Assembly: GCA_037576215.1 (NCBI GenBank)
Contig: JBANDB010000007.1
Span: forward strand, 1,209,001-1,273,000
Direction: 5' to 3'
DNA length: 64,000 nucleotides
From: Armillaria gallica
Taxonomy: Eukaryota; Basidiomycota; Agaricomycetes; Agaricales; Physalacriaceae
Positions 1-11,577 of this stretch are shown here, one piece after another. Within the stretch, counting starts at the first letter, position 1; each line of letters begins with the position of its first letter. Made by a program: the position numbers and the translations under genes. Below the pieces are notes generated by a model. That model was not told where the DNA came from. It worked only from the letters and a program-made list of their open reading frames with translations, and did not search any database.

Positions 1-754
1 ACAAAGTCGAGCACTTGATAGCGCGCCCTGCAGTCAGCACAAAACATCAAGATGCTTGGCAGCACTCTCCCAAGCAACCTCGGCGTGCGCGTTCTCTAAC
101 ACAAGCCTGAGGGTGGGGGAAGAGGGCAATCGGCTCGGCGATTTGCCTTCCTTCCGCGAATATGTATTTTGATCCTGTAATGAGTCTCTGTTCGACTATC
201 CCTCGGCAGAACTGGCAGTGGCAAGATATATGTCCTGTCGCCACGCTTCTCGGCCTTGGCAAGCCACCGGCTCACGAAATCTTGACTGGTCATCTGACAA
301 GCTTGACTTATCGACCTTACCGACTTTATCGTGTGGCGGTTTGTATCGAGCTTGTAAAGTACTATGTGTAGGATCAATCGTGACTTAGCCTCTGATGTGC
401 ATTAACCGTGAGAAAGCCGTCTCCCCCTTTCTCCAACACCTATGCACATCCGCCAGGAAGCTTAGCAATAAGTAAAGGGCGCCTTTTTAATAGTTTTTAT
501 GGTCCGAGGGGTTTCTGCAGGCAGTCTGCGTGACCGCGTCTCGCGGGGGACCGGTCCGTGCGATCAATGTCGGATGATCCTTAAGATTCGGAGTCTCTTT
601 CTTTCCTTCTTCCAGGCACATGGAATGCCAAGGCGCTCACTTGCCCAGAGCAATCTAAGCTCGCGGCAAGATCGTTTTTCTTCAAGTTTTCTCCTTTCCT
701 CTTTCTTCGTTTCCGGGGTCGCAGGTGGACGCCGTCGTTTTTGTTCTCTCCGAC
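1..754. other. Upstream region without a supported gene
   Basis: No frame here shows a recognisable domain or splice pattern. Several 60-130 residue frames overlap on both strands with no family likeness. From about 590 to 720 the plus strand is pyrimidine-rich (runs of ctttc), which fits the promoter and 5' leader of the protease gene that starts at 755. Confidence 0.5.
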
Positions 755-2837
755 ATGTGCCGAAGCTTGCTGGTCTTGTTAATTCAACTTCTTTCAGTTC
801 TCGTGTCTGCGGATATTCAATTAGGGAGACGAACAAATGGTGGAATACATGTGCCTATATTCAGAAAAGAGTCGTCTCGGTCCCTGTTGAAAAATCGTGG
901 TGACCTTTCCAGTGCCATTGGTTTGGGTGACTATTTTGACGTGTAAGTATTCCCCATTGCAATTCTCGTTCCCATACTGAAATCCACCCCCAGAACATAC
1001 CATGTATTGGTGACGATTGGAAACACTTCTATTCCCCTGGTACTCGGTACATCTCTGTTCATCATGAACATTGGTATATATTTAACTATTTCTTAATCTT
1101 TAGATACTGGCTCCTCCGACTTGTGGGCTATCTCGGATGCCTGCGACTCCGAAAGTTGTACGACGGAGGTATCGTTATACCCTCAGACGAGTTTTACATC
1201 GACAGGTCTCGAGGCTCAGCTATTTTATGGCGATTCGCAATCTGGGACCTATGCTCTTGGTACTATAGGACAGGACACAGTTTCACTTGCCGGGCTGCAC
1301 CTGGATGGCCAGTATTTTGCCTCAATAAATGAAACCAATACGAGTGTGCTCGATACAGGAGCAGCAGGGATTTTCGGTCTTGGATTTCCTGGCAACAGGC
1401 TCGTTTTTCTCAGCCTGCTTTTTTCCCCCCAGTTTCTAACAGTTTCATCGAACAGTTTCATCTGGTCAGACGTGTTCTTTGACAAACATACGTTGCCTTC
1501 CCAGCGTCGGCGAAGCGATGTGTCGCCGCTTAGGAATAGTCGACGACGCCAAGAAAACTTTGGAACACGTTTTCTTCCACCTGCTTTTCCTGTCATCGCA
1601 AACCGCATTGGGTCCCAGCGCCGGCAATCACATTCGAACACATCCGCTGCCGCATGGACATCCGTCATTACTGATTCGTACGCGTCCATGGGCCCGTTCA
1701 TTATTCGGCTCGTTGCTAACGCAGAATTAAACGCTCCGATGTTCACTGTCACCTTGCAACGGAACACTATATCTCGAGGCGGTAACGTTGGACAGCTAAG
1801 TATCGGGGAGCTCCCCGCCGGTATCAAGAACGAGACTCTTACTTGGGTTCCCATTCGCTCATATTCCAGCGAAGAGGGTGGTCTGGCCGGGCCCACAGAT
1901 TCTCCAGATGAAGTATGTCGAACTTAGAAGCCTCCACTGTTGTCACTTTTCACACACACGCAGAAATACCCCATCAACTGGGAAATCTTTATTGATGCCG
2001 TGTATATGGACGGGCAGAAATTGAATAGCTCTTCCCTCGCATCTTCGGATATTGCGGTTTCTGGTCTTGTTGACACCGTAAGTGTATTGAATTGTCATAC
2101 ACGTTCTCTTTGGCTTAAACGTGTTCCAGGGAAACTCTCTTGTCCGCGGCCCTTCAGATGTCATAGACGCGATTTACACCCAGCTGGGTGGGACAGAATT
2201 CTCTTGTTCCACTCCTCACACGCTCGCCTTTCAGATCGGAGGCAAAATGTTCCCTATAGATCCACGCGACTTCATCGTTCAAGCATATGCCGATACTGCT
2301 GACGTCTGTGCAGCAAACATCGCGGTCACCGACACGCCCATTCACGGTGGGGGCCCTCTCTACAGCTGGTGTCTTGGAGATCCATTTTTGAAGAGGTGGG
2401 TCTTCCGGCGTTTGTTGTTCATCACGGCTCAATGTACTCGCCGGATGTAGTGTTTTGTCTGCGTTTCATTATGGCAATCTGTCGTATCCATCTGCAGACT
2501 CTCCCCGGATAGGATTGCTCTCCACAGTACCGGAAGACGCCTCGGACAAACTTATCGAGGCTGTAACAGCAGCTTCTGACAGTGGTAATTTATATGGTGC
2601 GGTTATACAGGCTCACACTGCCTATCAGTGGCAGGCTCGTTGATTTTGTCCACAGGAACGGCCGAATCGGCTCCCACCGGTCTTCCTGTCATCGCTTCGA
2701 CTAATTCGCTCGGAGTTCCGAAGGTCGCAGAAACAGAGACTTCAACGTCTTCAAACGGTGATGTGGTTTCATTCAACCGAATACAAGGATGGCTAGCACT
2801 GCTGCTTGTTACCGGCCTAGTCCTGCTATGCACCTAG
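755..2837 (+). CDS. Secreted, probably GPI-anchored pepsin-type aspartic protease (family A1)
   Basis: Endopeptidase of the pepsin/yapsin family. The ATG at 755 opens a hydrophobic signal peptide (MCRSLLVLLIQLLSVLVSA). Exons read as 755-942, 994-1046, 1104-1912, 1964-2077, 2130-2395, 2451-2597 and 2656-2837, all with GT-AG junctions. Splicing at 1046/1104 restores the first catalytic DTGSSDLW. Splicing at 2077/2130 restores the second, VDTGNS. Other family marks are the YGD of the flap and a late CLGDPFL segment. The tail is Ser/Thr-rich and ends in a hydrophobic stretch (WLALLLVTGLVLLCT), as in GPI-anchored fungal proteases. The segment of about 57 nt at 1399-1455 is open in frame but also looks like a GC-AG intron; removing it gives GNSFIWSD. 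The enzyme probably acts at the wall or outside the cell. Both catalytic Asp are present, so activity is expected. Confidence 0.9.
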
Positions 2838-3036
2838 AACATGTGAGGATGTAGTGACTCGCGGCTACGATTCATTGCGTTTTGACGTACTTAATGGCCT
2901 TTTATGCGAATTCAGGGACTGATGTGATCATGAAAAATGCTTATTTTGTATGATTATATCCCATGTACTAATCCAATAATTCCAAGAGAAAAGTCATATC
3001 TAGATGGCAACATGCCGACCTTCAAGGAAGGTGCTC

Positions 3037-4218
3037 TCAACGACATCTCCTAGACACCGTTAACAATCCCCGCTTGTTAATTTGTTCAAAATATCCTGCA
3101 TGTTTCTTCATCACCCCCTCCAACTCGCCTTCCCACGACGGCCAATTTGCTTTCTCTCGTTCGACTATCTCCCAAGTATACGGGGTTGCACTGAACACAA
3201 GCTCGACCTTCCTTAGTTCCATCTTCGCAAGAAATTGGTCGAGCTCTGCGAACTTCTCCGGACTCCCAGATATGCGATTCAAAGAGTACTCCAATTGGAC
3301 CTCCTTTAAGCAGCCACCTTGGGATTTGTACAGAAGGTGTATGAGCCAATCTGTCAGTTCGTCACAAGCTTTGCACGCGTCTGTTGGATCCCAGCGCCCG
3401 GGAGAAGTCACAAACAGACGAAACTTGGTAACATTTCGGATATCAGGGACAGGGATACCGGTGTTGTTGGCCCCCTCTAGAAACAGTTCGTCGAGGTGCG
3501 TGTAAGGAATCACGTCGTGTTGTGGTGCCTCCCACTCCGGATTTAAAAGTGGATAGGTAAGTCGTCGAATTCGAGATGGCTGGGGGAGGAGGGGGAGAAG
3601 ACACTTGATCGTATTTGCTTCCGTTCGACTGCATGCAAAGGTGATCACCAGCTCTTCAAGGTCAACGGAAACTCCAGGCGACGGGGATGTCTCTTCATAT
3701 ATACCTACTTCCCGCAGCGTTAGCTTGTGTAGTCTGTGGAACCCTCCGAGGAAGGTGCCAAGGTTCATCACAGAACACTCGTTAATTTCCAGCTCCTCGA
3801 TTCCAGGCCAGATGATATCAACGTCGACTAGTTTCACCTTGACGAGACGTAAGGATGTCAAGTTCTCCATCAAGCCCAAGGCAATAGGCAGCTGCGGTTC
3901 GGAGGCCACCCATGTCGGCGAGGGGCCCGCGTACCAGATGTTGTCTTCGCTAAGGGTAAGACTCTTTACAAGTGACGCTGCACTGTGGCACCTCTTCGGG
4001 AAGTTTTCGCAGCGATTGGCCGACCTGTGCGAGATGAATTTAAAGTGTACGGCGTGGAATAAATGATATCGGCTACGATTGACGAGTTGGCGAGAGGCGA
4101 TTGCGCAGAGTGAAAGGGAGTCAACATCGTCGGAAAGAGCGTCGATTATTTGATCCATGAGTTCTGGCGGTAATAAAGGCACAGATGCTGTAGATTGTGG
4201 TTTAGGACGTGTACTCAT
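3037..4218 (-). CDS. F-box/LRR-type protein, single exon
   Basis: A 393-residue intronless frame. Residues 15-50 form a fungal F-box (LLPPELMDQIIDAL, then LSLCAIASRQLVNRSRYHLF). The rest is leucine-spaced without catalytic motifs, as in the many agaricomycete F-box proteins thought to recruit substrates to SCF ubiquitin ligases through Skp1. The family is known for that role; the substrate cannot be inferred. A TATAAA on the minus strand near 4321-4328 lies about 105 nt upstream of the ATG, and the leader holds CCA repeats. The gene is convergent with the protease, whose stop is 200 nt away. It is the first of four intact F-box genes in this window. Confidence 0.8.
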   Translation of the reverse strand: MSTRPKPQSTASVPLLPPELMDQIIDALSDDVDSLSLCAIASRQLVNRSRYHLFHAVHFKFISHRSANRCENFPKRCHSAASLVKSLTLSEDNIWYAGPSPTWVASEPQLPIALGLMENLTSLRLVKVKLVDVDIIWPGIEELEINECSVMNLGTFLGGFHRLHKLTLREVGIYEETSPSPGVSVDLEELVITFACSRTEANTIKCLLPLLPQPSRIRRLTYPLLNPEWEAPQHDVIPYTHLDELFLEGANNTGIPVPDIRNVTKFRLFVTSPGRWDPTDACKACDELTDWLIHLLYKSQGGCLKEVQLEYSLNRISGSPEKFAELDQFLAKMELRKVELVFSATPYTWEIVEREKANWPSWEGELEGVMKKHAGYFEQINKRGLLTVSRRCR

Positions 4219-4886
4219 CGTGGTGGTGGTGGTAGTGTTGGTGGTTCCAATCGGTGGCGTTGGTGGTGGTTTGTGTTTATGAACAGGGGCTCTGGAATCT
4301 GGATACTCATAACGCCCCTTTCTTTATAAGTACCGTGACCGCGCTCCACTAATTATTGAACATCAGATTTATTGTTTCCTCATTGTTCCTACATCCGAGT
4401 CAATGGTCGGGATAATGACCGTTCAAATTTCACTTCGTAAATGGTGCGCCGCTTCTGCTCATCAAGTTTCGAGGACGACTTGCCTTAGGCTCTTGTTAGA
4501 CTCGTAGTCGTCTCTCTCACCACTTGACGTCGCAAGCGAGAAAGTGAGATGAGCTCGATTTCTTGCTTGCAACGACTAGCGTGGTAAGACAGACGGTCAC
4601 CCGTCTAGGCTCTTGTGACGAACAAGACGAACAGTTGAAATTTATGAAAAGTTCAATGTAGTCAATCTTGGAATTCTTCTGAGGAAACACTCGAACGCTG
4701 GAGTCATGATAAAATTTATGGCTTTGCCGCGTCAGCGCACTTTGGTCCAAGGATCCGAGCGTATAAATAGCCGTAGGTAGGGTTGAACAGGCTTGCCAAA
4801 TCGTTAATCAGGATTTCAGAGGGATGAATTCATGTTCATTTCGGTATATCACTGATACTATTACACCCCGCCTCTACTATCGAGCT
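4219..4886. other. Intergenic: promoter of the F-box gene and 3' end of the carrier gene
   Basis: At 4219-4275 there is a GGT-rich simple stretch (CCA on the coding strand of the F-box gene). A TATAAA lies at 4321-4328 on the minus strand. The rest is AT-rich with no convincing coding frame. Confidence 0.5.
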
Positions 4887-6307
4887 TCACAAAAATGTAT
4901 AGCCTTTGCTCCTCGAATAATTGACCCCGTTCCTCAACTGTTCCAACGTCAAGAAGATGAGGATCGTCGTCGGCTGCAAACGAGTCCAAGCTGGCAACCA
5001 GCCCTTGAACATGAACATTGCGCCCTCGTTCTTTAACGAAGTCTTGATGACAGCAAGAGTAGACTAATCACAGATAACTCAGCGTCACTAAGAGAAGTAG
5101 GGGACGGAGCTTACATTCGATCCTGGTCCTGATGCGTTCATGATACGACTCTGACGATGTGACCCTGTCAGGCTCGGTCGCGTGAATTGAAAAGAGTACA
5201 GACCTTCAATACATCGGCAGGAGAGCAGACAGTTGTCGCGACGGTGCCCTATGTGATAATTAAGACGCAGAACGTGCAAGGTAAGGGTCTACGAACAGCA
5301 GCAAAGCTTGCAGTGAAATGGCAAGCAATGTTGTCGTGGAAATATGGAGTCTTCAAGAGCTCCGACTTGAAGAAATCATATCTTATAACGTGTTTAGAGC
5401 GTGTTTGATGCGAGTAAAAATACAACTGTACGAAGCAAGCTGACTGGCGTTCATCAAAACGGAACGGAACACGTTCGGTCCGACTCCACGAGCAAGCGAG
5501 GAAACACCTTCTTCACGGACCATCTAATGAAAGTCCGATAAGTTGAGTGTGTGAATGAGGGATTACGTGCGGGTTTACCCTAAACAGCGCATCGATACAG
5601 TGTTTGTAGTTGAACCTCTTTTCCGGTGGCTTCGCGAAATCTCCTTGGAGCCGCACCATGACGATCTCTGGAAACACGTTGAAGTCGCGTGCACTTCGGG
5701 AAACATGCAACACACACCTCCAGGATTCCCAACTAAACCAGCAACTCCACCAGCTAGAGCGACGTAAGGTGTCTATGACTGGACGAACGATTGAGAATCC
5801 GCACCCATGGAGCCGGCGAGCGCCAACTTGTACGCTGGTGCATCTTTCCCCGCACCAACAATCTTCTTACTTTCGTCGTATGCCCAGAACCGGCACATCG
5901 AATAGGACATCTGACGTAACCACGTTCCAGAGATACCATCGAAGAGGCCGCGCACGCCTGGCCAAGAAGTTATGAGATGTTACGGAAGAGGCAGGAGTTG
6001 GAACGGACCTGCTGTGCGTACAGTCTTCTTTATGCTCTCTATCATACGCTTGTCCCCCGATGCCTGCAGTCGGACTTTCGTTAGATCTAGAGGACTGGAG
6101 GGGTATGCCATTAAGGATGACGGATCTGCGTAGCGTGGCAGATGGATGTTACGCACTGTGTAATAGAAGCTGCGATGGTAGCAGCGACGCCTATCCGCGT
6201 GTCAGCATCGACGGACAATCAATGATCGTCGACGTACCACCAAGCCAGAACGGATACGGCTGCTTCTTAACAGGCACAGGTGCAGGCGACACGGGTGGGG
6301 ACGACAT
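4887..6307 (-). CDS. DIC1: Mitochondrial dicarboxylate carrier (SLC25 family, DIC1-like)
   Basis: Inner-membrane carrier that exchanges malate or succinate for phosphate. The gene is cut into about 11 small exons, so no long frame shows it. Read on the minus strand, the ATG at 6307 starts MSSPPVSPAPVPVKKQPYPF. Exon 1 is 6238-6307, exon 2 6157-6190, exon 3 6009-6094, and the last ends at the TGA at 4887-4889. The three repeat signatures are all present: HPLDLTKVR (repeat 1), NPGEIVMVRLQ (repeat 2) and SPADVLKSR (repeat 3). Between them are GVRGLFDGISGTWLRQMSYS and GWLPAWTRLQPTTILIF, both typical of dicarboxylate carriers. Length is about 300 residues, as usual, and no stop or frameshift was found when spliced. 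The exact substrate rests on likeness to DIC and was not tested here. Confidence 0.88.
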
Positions 6308-8905
6308 AGTTGGGAGCGAGGCACTTCACGAGGAATACGTGTATCGATATCAAGACTGCGCGAGAATGAGTGATCCATGCGAATATGGTGTGTGAAACCG
6401 GTAATTGGAAGACCCACGAAGCTGAAAGGTCGCAATGCACCTTCAATGGACCGTGACCACGTAAATTCACCTGGAAATGTATAAGCGAGGTCATACACAG
6501 AGATATTGTTGGCCTCACGGTTGTGATGATGAGCGTAGGGATAAGAAGTAGGAAACCCACTGATCTCTGAGGTCATCTTTTGAATTGAGCCGGTGGTTCA
6601 CATGTGACCCATCCATTCCTGCGAATTCGCGGAACACAAGGCAGGAGCCAGCTGAGCGCTTCTTATGCCTAATGGGCATATGATCACTACCCCGCATTTT
6701 CCCAGACACAGATCAGCTGCTTTTGACCCCGCATCTCATTCCCAAGATGGTTACAGCAGATGGGTTTTGGGCATGAACCTACGGCAACAGTGCGTTACTG
6801 ACCCGAGAAAATGAAAGTCGAGGACGCGGCTGGGAGATACTTGAAGCAAGGGATAAGTTTGAAGCCAAGGGCACTAGTTTGAAGCACTAAATGTCAGTCT
6901 TGGAGATCTTGGGAGGTACTCGTTGCTTAATCTAGCCAGATATCGCATCTAATGCGGATAGACTTACATAGACGCTCGAAGCCAGATTCTCTAATTTGTT
7001 TCAAAAGTTTGCGCTCAGGCAGGATATAATGAGACAGCACCTCTGGTCTCAGTCAGACGGGCACTTGAAGGCGACAAGCGAAAATTCTGTTGAACGAAGG
7101 AAGAATTCTGTTAAACGAGTCGTCAACGGATTTCAAAAGCGAAAGAGATAAGATACGCGCCCAACGGATGCCCAATATTACCCTCTGCCGACCCAGGGCT
7201 CAGTCTGAGCCGATATCAATTGTGCCAGTGCGGGGATCACAGCCTCCACGTCATGTTGCGATGTGAGGAGATAGGAGCAAATATAGAAACGACAAATGTC
7301 CGCGTTTACGATGAAGAGGTAACGATGTAGAGGGAATACATTTGGCCCGGAAAATGAAGTGGACAAATAATATCACTTCGGGAATGTCTGAGGCGAATAA
7401 GACCATCGCGAGTGTCGTCATTGCTTGTAATTTATAGCCAATGGCAAGACCTGGATTGCTTTTCCGTGGCGCGGTCAGATGACTGGCTTGTAAGCTGCAG
7501 ATAAAATTGGTTCTCAGAGATTTTCCCAAGCACAGAACAAGTACTTGATCAGTGCATGGACACTTACTGTACCAAAGCCTGTATTATCTGATATCGTGCT
7601 GTCATTGGCAGCGACCTTCGGAACCTGGACTTGACTATTGAAGTCGAGAAAGATGTGAAAGGTTGCGATTAGGAAAGAGAACTTACATAAAATGAAACGC
7701 GACCACGGAAGATACCGTGAAAAAGCCCGCGTTCTCACAGCTCGAAGATGAAGGGGAACCGCGACTGATGCCGGAATATAAGAGGACCTAGCTCAAGAAA
7801 ACCAGAATGAACATCCTCCCCGCCACTCAGAAACAGAAGCAGAAAACAATACAGATGGTCTTTCTTGTTGCCTTTCATGAACCAAGCGATTCGGTTTCTT
7901 GACTAGCTGATAAACATTCGAGAGACAAATGCCTCATACAAGATATGTTGAACTGTACCTCGTATCCATGGCCAGAAAGCATTCTCCGTTGAAGACCAAC
8001 TTATCAACGAAACTGAGCCGACCGGCACGCGACTACCAGGGCTACAGGACCCTTGCGTCGCTGACCTTCGATGATAGATGTCAGCAGGTGTCTTAAAATG
8101 CTTCCAATGCAGGGTCAAGAAACAAGTGCAGGCGTCTATCTGTTCTAGTCTCCTCCAAATGCTTCGTCGACTGTTGATTAGTCAACATATATGTTCAATT
8201 GGCTTTCGAATGATACGTACACCGAAATAGAAGCTGGTGCTAAGGCCTCAATACCAACTCTTCGGCCGGCGCAATATCTTCACCCCACTATGCTCAGCGC
8301 AGTACGAATGGTTCGCGAAGGGCCGGGAGAATTTCGCGTTTTTGTGATGCGTTTTTGCGTTTTCTGCGTTTGCTTGGTATGAGTTTGGGTGCGTTTGAAT
8401 CCACCTGGTGCGTTTCAGATTAAAATATTGCCGGACTTACCCTCCTGTAAACGCCCGGCTTGCCAGCCAGTATGCTTTTTTTGTATGACAATTTGCCTCA
8501 TATGTCATTTGTGTTCTAGTGCCTTAGAAGAAGGCTCCAAATGTCACTCTGCGAGAGAAAAACAACAGCTAAGTTCAAACACAACTTGCATATCAATCAA
8601 AATTTGATTTCGCACCACAGGACTTCATGCATGCGTTACTGAAGAAAACGCGCGCGTTCAAAATCCAACGCATATGGGACTGTGATATGTTTGTGACCAA
8701 TGCGTTCCTTGCGTTCAACCAACCTTCAACGGTGCGTTGAGACTAAAATCATTTGGTTTTACCAGTTCTCCGTTAAGAGTGTGTGGTCAAGAATAACGAA
8801 AGATCCATTGCAGTCAATAAGTACAGGAGATATCTGGCAGCGCAATCGTGGTTAGAAAAAGAAAACGAAGAAGGAAATGCTGCGCACATGTAACCCAGAA
8901 CAGAT
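6308..8905. other. Gene-poor interval of 2.6 kb
   Basis: Bases 6308-6700 are the likely promoter of the carrier gene. At 7178-7740 the minus strand has two or three short hydrophobic frames with a possible 3' splice site near 7505. They could be remnants of a membrane protein, but I recognise no family. Bases 8330-8745 are crowded with TGCGTT words (see findings). Nothing else is supported. Confidence 0.45.
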
Positions 8906-9340
8906 TCACCCAGACCGCCACCACCAAAAGATTTTCAGAGACAGCCACAGCCCAATGAATCCTAGGACGACATACATGGCTACTCGCCATGACTTCAGCC
9001 CCCCTTGACCGATACCGAAAGCTTGTCCTGCCCGCCGTGATGTCTGCGCTAGGGTAGCGCCAAACGAGGAGAATGAATTGCCCTGTACATGATAACAAAT
9101 GAGGTTCAGTGTCAAAAAAGGTAGAGACTTCATACGGTATCGTCAAGGATTAAATTCTGTCGCTCAACGTCGTCGTTAATGTCGGTGGTAATCTGCAAAC
9201 TGAGTGTCAGTATCGTGAAATACAACATACAAATCTTGACTGACGCCACGTAACGTACGTATCTTGGAATGCAGCTCGTCTAGTCGTTGGTCGTTTTGCG
9301 CTTCATAGGTGTCTTCGACACGACCTCTTGAGGTCGACAT
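8906..9340 (-). CDS. Bet1/Sft1-type Qc-SNARE of the ER-Golgi pathway
   Basis: A tail-anchored vesicle-fusion protein. Exons are 9245-9340, 9136-9192 and 8906-9082, giving about 110 residues. The N-terminus (MSTSRGRVEDTYEAQNDQRL) leads into the SNARE coiled coil: DELHSKIRTLRG, TTDINDDVERQNLILDDTGN, FSSFGATLAQTSRR. The gene ends with one membrane segment (VAMYVVLGFIGLWLSLKIFW) and a short WWWRSG tail, so the protein should be C-terminally anchored with its coil in the cytosol. The size, the SNARE core and the terminal anchor are those of Bet1 and Sft1. Which of the two it is cannot be settled by eye; the Golgi Sft1/Bet1-like group is the best fit. Both introns are GT-AG and phase 0. Confidence 0.85.
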
Positions 9341-9612
9341 CGTCGTTGTTGAGTAAAGAGGCGAGCACCCCGAGCGCCGGAGCGCTGAGCAACGTGTCAC
9401 GCCGTCGTGACCGGGGATACCGGGCCGTAAATGACATCATTCATTTCCGCGACTGAGAAAAGGCCCTAAGGCATCGTACCGTCAATTAATAAAATTATAA
9501 GTGCATCTTTCAATTGAAAACTAGCAACTACAATGCAGCGAATGCTTCCTGTATTTGCATGACCTGATACCCTACATCAAGTAGGTTTAGATGGTTAGCA
9601 TTCAAGAATATC

Positions 9613-11577
9613 TCATACCAATTCTGACCTACTTAATAGAATGCAGCTTTCTGCCAAGAGGTTCATATCCTGAAATCCAGCATTAAAGACACCAAGAAGC
9701 TCTGTTTCCCTGGCATTGGCAGGGCCATGTGCCGAGCGAGATGCCCTCAATGCAACCAACTCCTCAAGTAGGACTTGACCCGCGGATACCCAGACTGTCT
9801 GATCAAAGAGAGATTAGATATAAAAGATTTATGATGGCAAGTCGCACCTACCCCAATAATTGGATTGATGGGCGATCCATGCGGCACGGCACCGGTCATT
9901 TGAAATACAGCTTGAGCGGCCATGAGAACTTTATCCTTTGACTGTATGTCGACCCTCGCGAAGAGACCATACAACTGCATGATCGTGGCGTAGGTCAAGT
10001 TATGGGCAACATACAGAGTTCTCCTTTTGGAAGATGTCGGGTTGGTCACTTCATTTGGTAATGGAAGGGCGCTTCGCAGAGTCTCAAGTAGACCGTCCAA
10101 GGTCGCAAACGAAGCGTAAAAATCAATCGACTCCTGTTGGGACATGTCTACGTTTATGTTGGGATTATCGTTTAAATTGATGGAAGAACGAGAGTGGTCC
10201 ACATACCAGATTTCCAATTCCTTATCAAGTCAGTTGCACGCTCCCATAAGAGTGACGCTTTCGCATGCAGCGCCTTTGTCGACATCTCATTTCCGCCTGA
10301 AGTAGGCGCACCTCTTAGATACTTCTGAACCGTATAACTGTACACCATACTCGATGGAAACCCTCCCTAAAGAAATTCTACATCAGAGAAAAGAGACATA
10401 TGAGATAGAAGTTAGACGTACATGCTCGTAATCTTGGACTTCAAGAGGCCACGGGGTGTCGATTTGAACTCCAACGAGATGGGAAGGACACGTAGTACTA
10501 GGTGCCGAAGCCAAAGCGACTGCCCAACATTTATCCAGAATCAAAATTATCCAGCAAGCGTCGACGCGCTCGCCTTCTTCGATGGCATCCTGCGGTGCTG
10601 GAAGAACTGTCACCGGACCCGGGGTGGTATTTCGGTCGGATCGTACTTTGTTCAGTCCGGTACTGAGACCTAGGGAAAGGGCTGCCGTGATATGGTACTT
10701 TCCTTCCAAGAAGCGTCCGGACGCTAGGAAGTAAGACGCCAATAGAGCTTCCGCCTGTATGGTTTGCACAAATTTCTGAGGGTGATGGTTGGAGAGTGCA
10801 CCGGATACGTCTGTCAGTGCTCGCTCAAGGAAGGTCTTTTCGTGGACGGTCAAAGACAGCGTATGCGAGAGGAAAATCCCCAGTAGGTAGATAGTCGTCA
10901 TGAGTGCTGGTAATGGCCGGTAGTAGTATGCAGAAGGATCAAGGGCTGCTGATCGAAAGCGGGAAACGTTCATAAAGAATCCGTACTCTGAGGCACAGTC
11001 GAGAAACCTATCGATCCTATACGCCGTGAATATTGTTTTTAGACTTGGTATCAGTATCAACAGGGTAAAAGAACGAACAGGGCCGTTTTGAGTTCCAGAG
11101 GAGGCTCTGGCAATGTCCACCAGCCATAAACCAATGGGGGAACCAGCTCTGAGTACCAGGAGATACACCTATACATTAGCTCGATTTGAGGATGAAAGAG
11201 ACAGTGGACATACCGAGATTCGAAGAGGAACCATTGACTGAATAAGGGTCACTCAGAAGGACAGGCAGGCCCTGTTCCTGTGGGGTTTCAAGCTCGCGAA
11301 TTCGAGCCTCGACTCGACTTATATTTTCTTCGAGGACCTCCATCTTCGTACGACCCTGACTGTCCCTATATTGACAATCTTGGGATCGGTTTCCTCGAGT
11401 GCATTGTCCACAAATGGGGCGAGCACCGTCGCATCGCTGCACAAAACAAGTAACTTAAGACTAGGTGCGACACTGGTAAGCGACAAAAGGGCTAACCATT
11501 TTTCGTCGGCGGCAATGAATACAGGCTTGACCCCAGTGGAGTGGCGCAGAGTTACGAATAGAGGAAGGAGAGGACAT
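9613..11577 (-). CDS. Zn2Cys6 fungal transcription factor with Fungal_trans-like middle domain
   Basis: A DNA-binding regulator of the Gal4 class. The ATG at 11577 starts MSSPSSIRNSAPLHWGQ. The binuclear zinc cluster is split by an intron: ACIHCRRRKM lies before it and RCDGARPICGQC, then RSQDC after it, which gives all six cysteines. A short Leu/Glu linker (EVLEENISRVEARIRELE) probably dimerises. The middle region (about 10383-11168) matches the fungal-specific regulator domain: AEALLASYFLASGRFLEGKY, LSLGLSTGLNKV, then ERVDACWIILILDKCWAV. The last exons (10217 down to 9613) end in LLSRSELV after a GT-AG intron at the IIG codons near 9848. The target genes are unknown. It lies between the SNARE and a gene-poor stretch, with no metabolic neighbour that suggests a regulon. 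Confidence 0.85.

Noticed and set aside
1249..1896. 215-codon minus frame
   Set aside because: Lies exactly opposite the aspartic protease exon, whose family motifs fix the coding strand.
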